A stretch of 64,000 nt of DNA from positions 506,001 through 570,000 of the forward strand of contig JAULJL010000041.1 in the NCBI GenBank assembly GCA_030761205.1, read 5' to 3'. Position numbers and translations under genes: made by a program. Positions 9,100 to 21,125 of the stretch are shown here, in pieces. Under the pieces are notes generated by a model. It worked only from the letters and a program-made list of their open reading frames with translations. It searched no databases and had not been told where the DNA came from. This DNA comes from Fremontodendron californicum. Lineage: Eukaryota > Streptophyta > Magnoliopsida > Malvales > Malvaceae. The first letter of the stretch is position 1. Each line of letters starts with the position of its first letter.

Positions 9100-12027
9100 G
9101 CATGTGTAGGCATGGATATCAACTACATATGTATCTCCATGACACTGTACCTCATATCCATTTGCACCATTCCATCTAACATGGCAGTAAGAACTAAATT
9201 CCTTATTTTCTTCTATTCTCTCACAAATCCTTGGACAAAACAAACTATTCCAAGAATCACATTTTGTTTTGTTCTTGACAATTCTATTCATGACATAGTG
9301 CCTAATTTCTTCAAACATAGAAATAATAGACATATGCCTTGCTCCTATAATTGCAGCATTAAAGGCCTCAGAAAAATTGTTATCCAACACATCAGAATGA
9401 CATCTGGTAGAGAAGAAAGCCTTTGACCAATGTTTAGGGTTTTTGTTCAAAATGCTTACCAATGCTGAACTTTTCAAAGCACCAAGTTCAGTTGCCTTCT
9501 TCTTGAAATCTGCTTCAGTTGTTGATTTACAGCAAGCCCAAAAAAGAACCTGCAAATCCTTGCCTCTATTAACAACTTTCCAATTTGCAAAATAATGTCT
9601 TGAACAAAATCGATGCTCAATCTTTGGCAGCTATAAGGTTATCTCATCTCTCAAACCCTGAATGAAAACAAATAAACATCTGGTAAGAAATGCATAATGA
9701 AATAAAAAAAGATAACAAATAAACTAGACATTCATAAAAAATACCTTTTGCATGTCACTCATGAGAGTGAATCCATCACCATCCTTCAGCTCAAGATCAA
9801 TTTGTAGATTCTCAAGAAACCATCTCCATGTGTACTTGTTCTCCACTTCTACCACAGCCCATGCAATAGGATAAATCTGGTCATTAGCATCTCAACCTAC
9901 TGCTACTAAAAGCTCACCCTTAAAAGGCCCCTTCAAAAAAACAACCATCCAAGTGGATAATAGGCCTACAAAACTGTTTAAACCGATCCTTAAGGGCACT
10001 AAAACAAACATAAAATCTTTTAAACTTAAGGGTTTCTGTTGGGGTTGGCCTTTCCACCATAAGCTTCACGTTACATCTAGGATCTATATTTCTCAAAGCA
10101 GAAGCATAATCATACAATCTGCTGAACTCATAAACTAATCTGCCATTAATTTGCTCCATGGCCTAACTCTTGGCTCTACTACAAACAGTTAGATTGATAT
10201 CCACATTTAACTCCTCCTTAGCAAGTCTTTGCTTCTCACACAATTTCAACTTAGAAATTATTCTCAACTTACTAAGAAAATGTTTTCCTACAAACCTATA
10301 CTTAGCCCTTAAGTTCAAAAAAGTAATGGAACATTGATGCTCACTTACCAAAGTTTTAATCTTGAAGAACCCATCATAAGTATCCTTTGATGCAAATATG
10401 AGGAATGGACAACCCTTAACCTTACATCTTGCTCTTGTCCTATTTTTTTTCATTCCTAAGATACTTAAAATCAAATCTCTTAGCTACAGCATACTTGTCC
10501 AAAGCTTCTTTGAATTGCTTTGTACCTTCAAATATCATACCAACTTCAAAACTAGGCACTGGGTATGAGGGATTAAAAAAAATCTTTTTGCTTTTCTTGC
10601 ATACAACATCACCATCCTCACCCTCTCATAACTAGCATTATCAGACGAATCTAAGTACTCAGCCTCACCTCCACTAGATTCACCTCCCCTGTTGTCCTCT
10701 GCAACTCTAGCTTCTACTTTATTTGCAGCTTTCTTCTTCTTTTTTATTTCATTTTAAAGTCCTTCAAGATCTGGTTCCGCTGGGATATCAGTAGAACTGA
10801 ACTTAATGTTTTTCTTTTTTTACTAAATTCTTTATATTGTATCTTTATTTCACTTATCTCCTCATCTTCCTTATTTGAAAACCACTTATCCTCCTCCAAA
10901 AGCTCTTCCTCATCACTGCTATATGACTCAACCTTGATAGTATTACCTCTTTCATCATTATTGCAACCACGGGACCCATCCACATTATCATTGTTTATTG
11001 GAGTCGTTGTAGGACCACTCACAGTTGATGCATCATTTATAACAGTACTGTTTGGCCCCCAATGCACCACCTTTCTCATTCATTTCCACATCCCTAGCAC
11101 CTTCCCCATGTGGCCCATTTGAAAGTAATGGGATAAATTCTAAAACTTCTGGTGTGCTAACTTCATGTTCTACATAAACATCTAACTTCCCTACAGATGA
11201 TATATGTTGTATCATAGATATAAAAGAAGCATTATCATAAACTACTCTTAGACCATTCTCTAACTCATGCCCTGGTTCAAGATAGGAAAACCATTTTACA
11301 GCAACATAACCAGCCTCTTCAACCATTTCAGTCAACATTCCGTAAGACAAAAAATCAGCATCAATAGCCCATTCAACCATATTCTTACCCACATTGTGAC
11401 AAAGTTGCCACCTAAATGCATACATAATTCATGTTTAAGCCAAGCCATAACAGTATACTGTAACAAAAGTTTTAAAAAATTATTATATTACTCGATCCTA
11501 GTAGTATTGATGCAATAAAGCAGACATGGACTCAAAAGTAGACAACTCTTCACAGCATCAACACAACATCCAAAAAGCAAAAGCCAAAAGATTACCCTTG
11601 TCTGCCACAATATATTATGCAACTGAAACAAACATAAATATAATAAATCTGTGTTTTTTTATTATAATACAACATCACATGACAGAAAGCAACATGACAA
11701 GAATATTCGATTTTGATAAGGGTTTGACTAGAACAGGATACAAACTTCTTATTTTTATTGTTTCTCTGCTTAGATCGTATATTCGAAAGACCCACCGGCC
11801 AGAAGTTCTCACTCTAGCTACACAAAACAATGAATATTTATTTAGATACAAAGAAAATATTTTAAATCAATCTATTTCACTCAGCAATAAATACCAAAGA
11901 CAAACCCTAAAATCATTAAGAAGAGATTTTTAAACCCAATTGCTTACCCTTTGATCGATCTGTCGTTAACCCTTCGTATTTCGACAGCTTCTTGCTTTGA
12001 TCGATCATTTGCTTTCGATCGATCCTT

Positions 12028-12473
12028 AGCCAAGAATCAAAAACAAGAACAAAACCACAAACTTTTGTTCTCCAATTCAGCGAATGAATTCTAAAACTAT
12101 TTCAGAGGATTTACTTTTGTTTTTCTATTTCAAAGGAAATAACTTTAAACCCCCAATTTATTTCCTCTTGCAAAAATTAACTTTTCTAATTTACAATTTT
12201 TTTTTTTTAATTTCATTTTATAATTATGTGGCTTATTAAAATGAAGGATGATGTGGCTTTTCTTCAGATAGTGACATGGATTATTCGGCCATATGTCTGC
12301 ATCTAATTGGCCTTAAAAGACAAGTCAGCTTTTTTTTTTTTTAAACAGAGTTAGCTCTTGGGGTAAACTCATAGACGGCAGCATAGTTGGAGTACCAAAG
12401 TGACAAAAAAAATTCTTCAGGTACCAAACGGACAAAAGACATAAAGTACAGGGTCTAATTTATATATTAACCC
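12028..12473 (-). repeat. Right terminal inverted repeat of the MULE
   Basis: Reverse complement of the left TIR with a similar block order. Its outer end TATATATTAACCC is followed at once by the target copy AAGTTTAAA. Confidence 0.9.
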
Positions 12474-12482
12474 AAGTTTAAA

Positions 12483-13319
12483 TTATTGGTTTTTTGGATC
12501 TTCCATGTATATATGCTGCCATGTTTTATATCATCTCACTTTTGTAATGACATGAGATATGTTACTCACGTACACAGAGATAAAGTCAAAAATTCTATGT
12601 TAAGGGTATTAGAATAAAAAAATTAAAATAGAAATTTTTAGAAGGTTAAAATAAATTTTTTATTATTTTTGATTAAAAATATTTAAAAATAAAGAATTTT
12701 GAAGAGTCAAGGAGGAACCAAGATCTCTGCCTGCACCCTTTGAATCCGCCCATGCTCACATATGAACCTCAACAATCTCTCTCGTTCATTTGTACCAAAT
12801 TCAAAGTAACTTCCATGTCAAATATTTGTAGTAACTTTCACGAAAACCATGTTCTTGAGATTAAAAAATTATATATATTAATATATAATATAGAGTTCGA
12901 TTTGATATACTAGTAATGGACATTTTAATTTTATAAGTGGAGTTAAAAGACTGTCACATATGTCATTTTTTTTTAATATACCCTAATGATTAGATTATGT
13001 GTCACATTGCTAACTTCACTTATAAAATTTAAAAACTCTATTGACAATGAATGGGATAATTTCTTATATAATTTAGAGTACCTAATTACTCGCAAAGAAA
13101 TACCTAATATTTAAAATTTTTGAATTCTTAATTTAGAAGTCTTAAATGTAATTTTTAAACTTAAAAAAGAATATACATATATAATCTTAAAAAAAAAAAT
13201 AGAGTTAATGAGATGAGAAAATCTTGTAATCCAAAATTTTATGTAAAAAAAAAAAAAGTTGAAAAGGCAAGCATGACTTTTTTTTATTTAATATAGCTAT
13301 TTTTTTTTAAATTACTAAT
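12483..13319. other. AT-rich intergenic DNA, nothing recognised
   Basis: No ORF with motifs. Long A and T runs. No repeat family seen elsewhere in the window was recognised here. Confidence 0.5.
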
Positions 13320-13329
13320 TTTTTTTATT

Positions 13330-13482
13330 TACCAAAATATTCCGTTTTTACAACGGATGAAAAAAAAAAATTAATACAAGGGAAGCCGCCATGGCAGATG
13401 GCGACTTCCCTTGTATGTTTTAAAAAAAATTAAATTTTACAGTTTGGAAGTCGCCATCTCCCATGGCGACTTCCAAACTATT
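13330..13482 (+). repeat. Left TIR made of two palindromes
   Basis: Two near-perfect hairpins. The first is at about 13377-13418, with arms ACAAGGGAAG and CTTCCCTTGT around GCCAT/ATGGC. The second is at about 13440-13481, with arms AGTTTGGAAGTCGCCAT and ATGGCGACTTCCAAACT. Both reappear inverted at the right end. Confidence 0.85.
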
Positions 13483-13593
13483 TTTTTTTTAAAAAAAATT
13501 GAAAATTAAACCGTTGGGCAACTTAAAAAAAATAAAATAAATAAATTGAAGGCAACGGTCACTTAATCGTCGCCTTCAAAATCCCCAACCATC

Positions 13594-13602
13594 TCTATAA
13601 AT
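13594..13602 (+). promoter_or_regulatory. TATA box of the plant-mobile-domain gene
   Basis: CTATAAATA in a GC-richer context just inside the left TIR. It lies about 330 bp upstream of the first recognisable coding exon and is followed by a CT/CA-rich leader. Confidence 0.55.
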
Positions 13603-13925
13603 ATCCCCCTCTACTTCATTCTTTCTTCCAACTTAATTCATAAACTCAAATTTGTTCCTCTTATTTCATACAAAAAAAAAAAAATCTCAATCTCCTCTTA
13701 TTTCATATAAAAAAAATCAAAATTTCTTTGAAGTTCTTCATTCTTCCATACAAAATCTCTTAGTATTGATTTAAAAATAGTTTCATCATCATTATTGAGG
13801 TTGCAAGAGAATCACATATCGTCAGTTATATTTCAAGAGGTAAGTAAATTTTTGTAATGTTATTTGTATTGCAATATTAATTATTTATAATTTTATAATT
13901 ATTTAATTTAATTAATTATCAACAG

Positions 13926-16192
13926 GATACTCGTCTCTTCTTAAGTTCGAGGGAAATTTCTTTTGAAGACACGTATCCATATATTATTGACCACCTAAAG
14001 AGAGCCGGATTTTATTATGCAACTCAAATTCGACGATTTCTGCTTTTGCCCGACTTAATTAGTGCGTTGATTGAACGATGGAGACCCGAGACGCACACTT
14101 TTCAATTTTTTTTTGGTGGTGAATGCACGATCACTCTAGAAGATGTTGCACTTCAATTTGGACTACCAGTGGATGGCATGGCAGTTACAGGTAGACCTGG
14201 CAATTCGTGTATCCTTGTCGTGTTCGTGTATTTTGTCGTGTCGTAATCGTGTTTAAGGTATTTTATATTTATATACACTTTGATACGTTAATAATTCGTA
14301 TTAAATAGATTTTGAGACATTCATGTATTCGTGTCGTGTTCGTGTTATTTTTTTCGTGTCTTGTCATGTTCGTGTCGTGTAATCGTATCGTGTTCAGTAT
14401 TGCTAGGTCTAGTTACAGGCGCAAGCTTTCTAGATTGGAATGAAGAGTGTCAAAATTTATTGGGCGTTGTACCTCCAGAAGAGTATGTCAAGGGCTCAAT
14501 GGTGAAACTAACTTGGTTGCAGTCCTTTCCTCTCCCCGAACATGCAAGTGAAGAAGAGGTAAAATATGCTGCTAGAGCATATATTTTCTATTGATTGGAG
14601 GATGCTAATGCCAAACAAATCAAGCAGTCGGGTACATTTAATGTATCTTCCATTACTTCATGATTTAGAGCATGCAGCAAATTATAGTTGGGGTTTTGCA
14701 TGTTTTGGGTTTTTGTATAGAGACTGTGCTAGGCTACAGTTCCAAAGAGTCATGACATAGGTGGATATTTAGTGCTTCTACAGTCATGGGCTTGGTATCG
14801 ACTGCTATTTCTTGCTCCGTGCGTGAATTTTCTCCTGTATACCCCCTTGCAAGCAGGTAATAATCTTAACTATTTTATTAATTTTGTACGAACTTGTATT
14901 TTTTATAAGTCTATTAAGATTTTATATGCATTTTAACAGGTGGAGTCATCGTAAAGATTATACCGATATTCCGATCGACCTTGCAAGTATAAGATTATGA
15001 CTAGATCGAGTAGGATGTGATAATGTAAATGTTTCGATTATTACATTCAAGTATTTTTGTATTTAATCCATATGAAAACTAATAATTTGTAATAATTATT
15101 CGCAGTTTGTGTGGATGCCATATTTTTCAAATGAAATTATGGCATGCCTCCTATCAGATGCCTACAACAATTGTTATATATGGAAAGCAAATACAGCATT
15201 GATATGCTTTTCATATGTGGAGTGGCACCACACCGACAGGGTGATGCTACAATTTGGGATGCAACAACCAATTCCGCAACCACCGGTGAACCTTGATAAG
15301 TTTTACAAGATTGACATGCGTGGACGTCATGAAGAATTCTGGCCTACGAAGCATCAACAATGGATTCAGTGGTGAGATATACGTTCTTAACGAATTCCTC
15401 TAGGTTATCCCATTGTTGGTAATAGTTTCATACCATCTGATGATTACATAAGATGGTATAAGGATGAAGACCGGCCTTTTTTATCCACCATCGGAGTTTG
15501 AGGATGTTAGGAGTATGTCATTTTCAGGATGAACTTCAAATCTAGTCCCTCCTACACAGGAAATGGAAGTTCCTAGACCTAGCCGACAATGTGGGCGAAC
15601 ACGTCAACCGACCTCATCACATGTGGAGGAGTTCACTGCACCGAGGATGTCATTTAGTCATCTAGAACCTGAACTGGATCATGGAGTAGCATCCAGTCAT
15701 TGTTATTCCATCAGTCACACCTGGAATGATGTTAATGAGTGTTACCGACCATCACCGCCAATGACGAGGTTAGATGATCAGCTCCTCATCCCAAGTTCAG
15801 GTTCAGCATATCTAAGTACATTGTATCAGTTTGGAACCCATGCGTCAGCATTTGGTGGTACATCATTTGTGGGTCCATCTAGTAGTTAGGTTCCCTTTAT
15901 AGGTGGACTAGGTGTTGGCTCATCCAGCAATGAGTTTCCAATTTTTGATACAGAAGATATGGGTCTCTCTAGTAGTGAGTTTCCATCGACTGATGTGGGT
16001 TATTACAGCACCGTCCATGAGCATGCGGATGCCACACAACCATAACCAGTGGCGGTTACAACAAGAGGTCGAGGACAAGGTCGATTGCGAATACGTGCCA
16101 CTGACAAGGTTGAACAGCAGGTGCAACCACCACACAATAGGAGAGCTCCACACTGTTGCTCAACACCATGCGATAAGAGAGCTCCTCCGTAA
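13926..16192 (+). pseudogene. Plant mobile domain (PMD/MAIN-like) protein, decayed
   Basis: After an AACAG acceptor, the reading frame gives the PMD start: HLKRAGFYYA, then LISALIERWRPETHTFQF, then GECTITLEDVALQFGLPVDG. A 220-bp MITE interrupts it. Beyond the MITE the homology resumes as GASFLDWNEECQNLLG, then VHLMYLPLLHDLEHAANYSWG, then WMPYFSNEIMACLLSDAY and WHHTDRVMLQFGMQQ, and a Pro/Ser-rich tail. Stops and frame changes occur near 14590, 14757, 14998, 15373 and 15500, so the gene is dead. PMD proteins occur both in plant transposons and in domesticated genes such as MAIN. Here the flanking TIRs point to the transposon form. Confidence 0.85.
14192..14411. mobile_element. hAT-type MITE inserted in the PMD gene
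   Basis: A 220-bp insert with ends TAGACCTGGCAAT and ATTGCTAGGTCTA, flanked by a perfect 8-bp duplication GTTACAGG (14184-14191 and 14412-14419). It interrupts the codons for AVTG of the PMD domain. The interior is rich in CGTGT words. 8-bp duplications are the hAT signature. Confidence 0.93.
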
Positions 16193-16579
16193 ATAATTAG
16201 AATAAATGTACTTTTGTATAATATAACGAGAATCATGTATTTTTGTATAATAATGTATAACGAGAATAATATATTTTTGTATAATAATGTATAAATTTAC
16301 ATGTTATGCAAGTTTTATTATTATTTATTATTACATGTTATATAATTATATTTTTATATATAATTTTTTTTTATTTTTCTTTGGTTAAATGTGAAAAATT
16401 AACCGTTATTTAAATTTTTATAACCGTTATAAAAAAATAACCGTTATACAATTTTTTTTGTAAATTGTTATTTTTTAAATTTTATTATATTTTTATTTTT
16501 TAAAATTCTAAATTATATAAATATTTTAAATTTTGTAAATTTAATTTTTTAAAAAAATTATAATTGTTAATTTAAAAAA

Positions 16580-16838
16580 TAATAGTTTGGAAATCGCCAT
16601 GCTAGATGGCGACTTTCAAACTGTATTTTTTTTAACATACAAGGAAAGTCGCCATCTGCCATGACGACTTTCCTTGTATTATATATATTTTTTAAATTCA
16701 CAAAGAAAGTCGTCATCTTTCATAATGATTTTTCTAGTATAATTTTTTTTTCTAATTATACAAGAGAAGTCGCCGTGATGAACACTTTCTTTATATAAAT
16801 TTTTTTCATCCATTGTAAAAATGTAGTCTTTTGATAAA
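16580..16838 (-). repeat. Right TIR with four palindromic blocks
   Basis: Hairpins centred near 16602 (GGAAATCGCCATGC/ATGGCGACTTTC) and 16660 (AAGGAAAGTCGCCATC/GACGACTTTCCTT) mirror the two left hairpins. Two more degenerate AAGTCG(C/T)C blocks lie at about 16690-16800. The right end is therefore longer than the left by extra hairpin units. Confidence 0.8.
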
Positions 16839-16845
16839 AAAAAAT

Positions 16846-17371
16846 TAAAAAAAAAAAAATCAACAAGGAAGGCCCAAAAAGGGTGAGAGATGGGCATACA
16901 AACGCGGGGTTAAAAGCCAAGGCGTGGCAAATGCGGCAAAAGTCCCCCTATCAAACCTCGTATTTGAATTTGAAAAACCATAAACTCCTCTTTCAAACGC
17001 AAAATCTTTGCCTCAGCTCCAAATTATTTTACATACATATAAAAATCCTCAGACAATCATTTCTTATAATCCTGAAAAGCGCGCTCTCCCTCTCTCTCTC
17101 TTGTACAAATTCAAATCCAAAAACACAAACCCCAAATCCCCTTTGAACTTAACATTCAAAAAACCAACGCCAAAACCCAACAGATCTACCTTAAGTAAAG
17201 CCATCAATCTCTCATCACCCTTAACCTTCCATTCATTTTTACAGATTCTCAAATACCCTTTTCTTCAAAACCTCTATTTCTTCCAAAGTTTGGAGCTTTT
17301 CTTGATTCTTTCTCAAAACCCCCTATGAACTTGCTTCTTGTAAAGTTTTGAAATTTGGGGTTTTCTAAGAA
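16846..17371. other. Promoter and 5' UTR of the gene at 17372
   Basis: From about 17000 the sequence becomes CT- and CCA-rich, including a short CTCTCTCTCTCT run near 17090, which is typical of plant 5' leaders. Several short ORFs here have no motif. Confidence 0.5.
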
Positions 17372-20300
17372 ATGGAAGATCAAGCTGATTCTGCCATGGT
17401 TTCTAAAGGCTTGATTTTGATTCCTGGATCTGATTCCAAGGTTGGGTTTTTGTTCTTTCTCTTAAAACTTTTTTTGGTTTAAAATTTATTGTTCATTTTC
17501 TTGGTTTTTGATTGTTTTTTAGTCGGTGGGAGTAAAGAGAAGCATTGATGAATTGGAAGAAAGACATGATGTTTCACCTAAGGGAGTCAAAATGAGAGAT
17601 CTTGATTCTGTCATCCGCTCTGAGGGTAAATTTTCATGCTTTTTATTGGGGTGGGGAGTTGGGGTGTTGTTTATTTGAATTATTGGTAAATTAATTTTCT
17701 TAAAACATTTGAACTGATTATTGTTTTGGTAGCCTTATTTTATACCCTTTCTGCTTGAATTTGGAAGAAGAAAAAGATTTGTAATGTTATTCAAGAATGA
17801 AAGTGTTTTTGTTTGTTACTATGCAGCTTACATTTTTGAAAAGATTATTTTTTCCTTTTCATTTATGCAACAGAAATCAAAAACCACAATTCCAAATCTT
17901 TGAAAAGAAAAGATTCTAGTTTACAATTGCAGTTTAGTGGAGAAGGGGTATCTCAAGTTACTGAGGTTCCAGCAACCTTCAATTTTGATGGTTGTCAAGT
18001 TGAAAGAACTAAAGGGGACAAGTTATCGGCACTGGTCCATCCTATCTGTCTGCCTCTTGATCTTAACACTGACATTCGCAATGCTATCAATGAATCCTCT
18101 GATAACAACCCGGAATGTGAAGAAATGATTGACAAACTGTGTTCACAAGAGAGTAATTGTCAAACCTCGAAAGGCATTGGCTTGGATCTGAATGCGAAAG
18201 ATGTTTCTAGCTCGATAAACCATGAACCAATTCGTCACAAACATGTCAAAAATTTGAAGCCAAAGGATGCTTCAGAGTGTGGAAGTTCTATTGGTCCAGT
18301 GGAGGAGAAAGACTCATTAAGAGTTTGGAAAGAGATGAAGCAAAATGGTTTTCTTTCATCTTCTCATGGAGGTATATCTATGCAAAATGGTTTACTTTCA
18401 TCTTCTCATGGAGGTATATCTATGCAAAACGGTTTACTCTCATCGTCTCATGGCGGAATACCAGTGCCCAAGCAACGTGGGAGGAAAAGCAAGAATGATG
18501 GGCTCAAGAAGAAGATGGAGCTTGCTAAGAAAGAACAGGTTGACAGGTTCACAAAATTTGCTGCTCCAAGTGGACTGCTCAATGGATTAAACCCTGGAAT
18601 CATAAATCATGTTAGAAACCGAAAACAGGTCCATTCCATAATAGAGGCCTTAGTGAAGTCTGAAAAACTTGAAAATTTGCATTCAGAAAGCAATCAGGCA
18701 AGTCATGTCAAAAGTGGAACCAGAGATGATGATGGTAAGAGGGATCATGGAAATATGGATGACTCAGGATTACATAATCTCAGTTGTTACCATGAAGATG
18801 GGCCTCCAAATACTAAATCTATGAGCAAGAAAGCAAGAGGTTATCTAGTGCCAATGCATAAGTCATTTTCTTCAGAGGAAAGAAGTGGAGATGGTGATTC
18901 AAGCATGGTAGACCCAGTCAGTGAGGATGATGCACTAGCATTGAAGTTGTCATCATCAACTAAGGCATCTGAGAATGCTAGCTCTTTGTCTAATGAGAAA
19001 TCTACAAACTTTACCAGTGCCTCTTCTCTTTCTGTAAAAGGTCAGAATTTGTATTTGTTATGTAATTCTTTATTCGAGAACATCCTTGAAAAAAGTGAGA
19101 ATAATTGGTGTCGAATATATGTTGAAAAGATGGTAGTCGAGTGATGGCCCAGAGAGCTTATTCTTTAACATGTTCATTTTTGTTCATGAAAATGATGGAG
19201 ATTGAGCAAGACTTAGATACCCTATGTTTGCTGTTGTCCATACAATAAAACTATCTGTAAATCAACTATTTTCAGTTGTTAAAGATGATTCATGTTTATA
19301 TGATGACTGTAATGAAGAAAAGAATGCCCAAACTGATATAAGTGACACATTGATGTTTCAGCTGCCACTGTTGCATCTCAATGGTTGGAACTGCTTCAGC
19401 AAGATATTAAAGGACGTCTTTCAGGTATTTTTCTATCACTCAAATTGTTATTAGATAGGATATGCACTCATGTACCCCTTTTTTTTTTCTTTTTTTTCTT
19501 TTTTTTTGTATTATGCTCTGCGCTTGCAGCATTGCGACGTAGCAAGAAGAAAGTGCAAGCTGTAATTACAACAGAGCTACCTTTTCTAATATCAAAAGAA
19601 TTCTCCTCTAACCAAGGAAACGATCCTAATATCATAAGAACTTCTACGGATGGATTTTCGCACAATGCTACTGCTGAGATGCATAGAGCAAGATGGAGTG
19701 CACTGTTTGATCAGATGGATAAAGCACTTTCTGAAGAAGAGAAACAGCTAGTAAGTTGCAGAAAACTTGTCATGTTTGTTATTATTTGAAGGACTAGTAC
19801 TTGAGTTTTTACTAGAAGAAGACTATATTTACTGTCTCTAGTGTTAGTTTAGTAGTCAAGGGACCTAGGCTGTCTGATTTAACCTAGGTATTCTTTTATC
19901 AATAATCCCTTGCGAATAGGAAAGGTGGATAATGTGGTCTTACCTTTTAGTAAAGCCAAGCACCTTAGGTGTTGTTGAAAATACCATTGAGTTGGTATGC
20001 TACTTAATTGAATTTTACCTCTTCAAGTTCATTTTCTTCTCAATCTATGTCCTCTTAAGTAGAATCTTTATGTTTATAAAGAAGGGTATTTCTAATCCTC
20101 TTACTTTCCCGCTTATATTCCAGGAAATCTGGTTGAACCAAATAAAAGGGATGCAACTGCATTGTGATGAGGGCTTGCAACATATGCATTGCAACGTGTT
20201 GTACAGTTTACCACAACTAGGAGCATTGGAAAATAATATCAGGTTTGAGTACAGTTTTATTCTTATTTTGTTATTATGATGGTTGGATATGCCTTAGATT

Positions 20301-21114
20301 TTTATTTCCATTGGAACTTCTCATGACTAATAATTTCTTTATGAAAACTAAAAATGTTGAAATTGGGCATCCAAAGGTATTTTGTTGCTTTATTCATCAA
20401 CCAAGTCTCTAAAATTTTGCTTTTGTGCTAAGGATTTAAAGCAGTTTTGTACTTTCATTCATCGTTCTTGATGTTGACATAAGTTACTCGGAGCCGGGTG
20501 TGAGTGTCGGATACGGGTATGTATCCAACACTGGTATGTTCAATTTTTTCCAAGATTTTCATGTATTTGGAGGGTCCTTGGAGGATCATATCCCTATATC
20601 CATGTTCAGATATGCGTCGAACACGGGTACCTCAAGAAAAATGAAGAGTCGGAGCAACATAGATTGTTGACCATTACCCTCAGATATTTCATTCATGCGA
20701 CTACAGACATTTGGCTTGGTTGCCAGATATCCACCCTTAATGGTTAGATCCTGTCAAATTACAAATCCCAAGAAAGACCGTATATATGTGCTACTATCTA
20801 GCTTAATATAGCTCAAGAATTTAGCTGATATCAACATCTAAGTCTAACTATATCCACCTGCTTGTTCATGCATTTTGTGTTGAGTGATTGATAGGAACTT
20901 TTATTGAGATTTTTGTTGTTGTCTGATAACATTTAGCTGTGGTTGTAAAGCAGATATTCATGAATCATTTTACATTTTAGTCATGTTCTCATGCAGATCA
21001 GAGATGGGGGATAGCTTTGATAGGGAATTGGCAGTGAGGGCAGCTGCTGCTTCCATGTATTCCACATGCGATTTCATGTTGTCAAAGGAGAATGTAACCT
21101 GTTCCCTAACCTGA
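17372..21114 (+). CDS. Conserved plant nuclear-type protein of unknown function
   Basis: Seven exons: 17372-17440, 17523-17625, 17874-19040, 19362-19424, 19530-19750, 20124-20242, 20997-21114. They join in phase (1860 nt, 619 residues) with GT-AG borders. The N-terminal two thirds are hydrophilic and Ser-rich. They contain CLPLDLN and GLDLNAKD (EAR-like repression motifs), three 14-residue repeats, and a basic KQRGRKSK patch resembling an AT-hook or nuclear signal. The conserved core lies in exons 4-7: VASQWLELLQQDIKGRL, ALRRSKKKVQAV, HRARWSALFDQMDKALSEEEK, then ELAVRAAAASMYSTC near the C-terminus. I know this C-terminal block from uncharacterised plant proteins but cannot name a gene. A repression-linked nuclear role is inference from the motifs. 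A MITE lies in intron 6 and another begins 11 bp after the stop. Confidence 0.85.
18341..18466 (+). repeat. Three in-frame 42-bp coding repeats
   Basis: Each unit encodes QNGxLSSSHGGI(S/P)(M/V), with 14 residues per unit. Units 1 and 2 are almost identical and unit 3 is slightly diverged. The period keeps the frame, so repeat number may vary between alleles without breaking the protein. Confidence 0.9.
20479..20662 (+). mobile_element. CTATGTT-family MITE in intron 6
   Basis: Starts with an eroded CATAAGTTACTCGGAG, ends GGAGCAACATAG, and carries the full internal order CGGATACGGGTATG...GGAGGGTCC...GAACACGGGTAC. The flanks GATGTTGA and ATTGTTGA resemble an 8-bp target duplication. Orientation is opposite to the copy at 21126. 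Confidence 0.75.
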
Positions 21115-21125
21115 TTAACTGTGTC

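Larger units (their letters stand above)
7540..11425 (-). pseudogene. MULE transposase (MuDR type) with SWIM zinc finger, decayed
   Basis: Reading from 11425 downward: a PB1-like N-terminal domain (VEWAIDADFLSYGML...), an acidic linker, a MuDR N-terminal zinc-binding block (ARCKVKGCPFLIFAS...EHQC), the DDE region (FCRPIIHLDGCF; ANDQIYPIAWAVVEVENKYTWRWF), the WSKAFFSTRCHSDVLDNN...EAF block, a SWIM finger (CNCRSWDLTGIPCPH), a CCHC knuckle near 8700-8760 (CQKCFHLGHNSRKC) and a Gly-Arg-Ser/Ala-Thr-rich tail. Further short exons continue to about 7540. It is broken in several places: frame changes near 11050, in an A-run near 10440 and a T-run near 9935; stops near 10160, 9893 and 9637; and a 46-bp tandem duplication in the SWIM exon. 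It therefore cannot make an active transposase. Confidence 0.9.
5837..12473. mobile_element. Mutator-like element (MULE) with long TIRs and 9-bp TSD
   Basis: The element is 6637 bp. The left end GGGTTAATATATAC is mirrored by a right end TATATATTAACCC. Inverted homology continues for roughly 450-470 bp (5837-6305 and 12028-12473). Directly outside both ends is AAGTTTAAA (5828-5836 and 12474-12482), a perfect 9-bp target duplication, which is the Mutator hallmark. Inside are two convergent genes: an intact-looking GRF zinc-finger gene on + and a decayed MULE transposase on -. The preserved TSD and TIRs say the insertion itself is complete. The broken transposase says it is no longer autonomous. 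Confidence 0.95.
13320..16845. mobile_element. Inverted-repeat element carrying a plant-mobile-domain gene
   Basis: The left end (about 13320-13482) and the right end (about 16580-16845) are inverted copies. Both contain a (C/T)CATCC(G/A)TTGTAAAAA-type word near the edge and then palindromic blocks with GCCATGGCAGATGGCGAC-like cores. Between them lies a plant-mobile-domain pseudogene with its own TATA box. The exact outer boundary and target duplication could not be settled because the flanks are A/T runs. Long TIRs plus a plant mobile domain suggest a Mutator-like origin, but that class assignment is inference. Confidence 0.7.

Noticed and set aside
8799..9122. A separate gene with a second SWIM finger
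   Set aside because: It is the shifted-frame continuation of the transposase after the 46-bp duplication, not an independent gene.
18277..18590. Two extra ORFs with repeated Trp/Phe or Met/Tyr blocks
   Set aside because: Out-of-frame readings of the 42-bp coding repeats.
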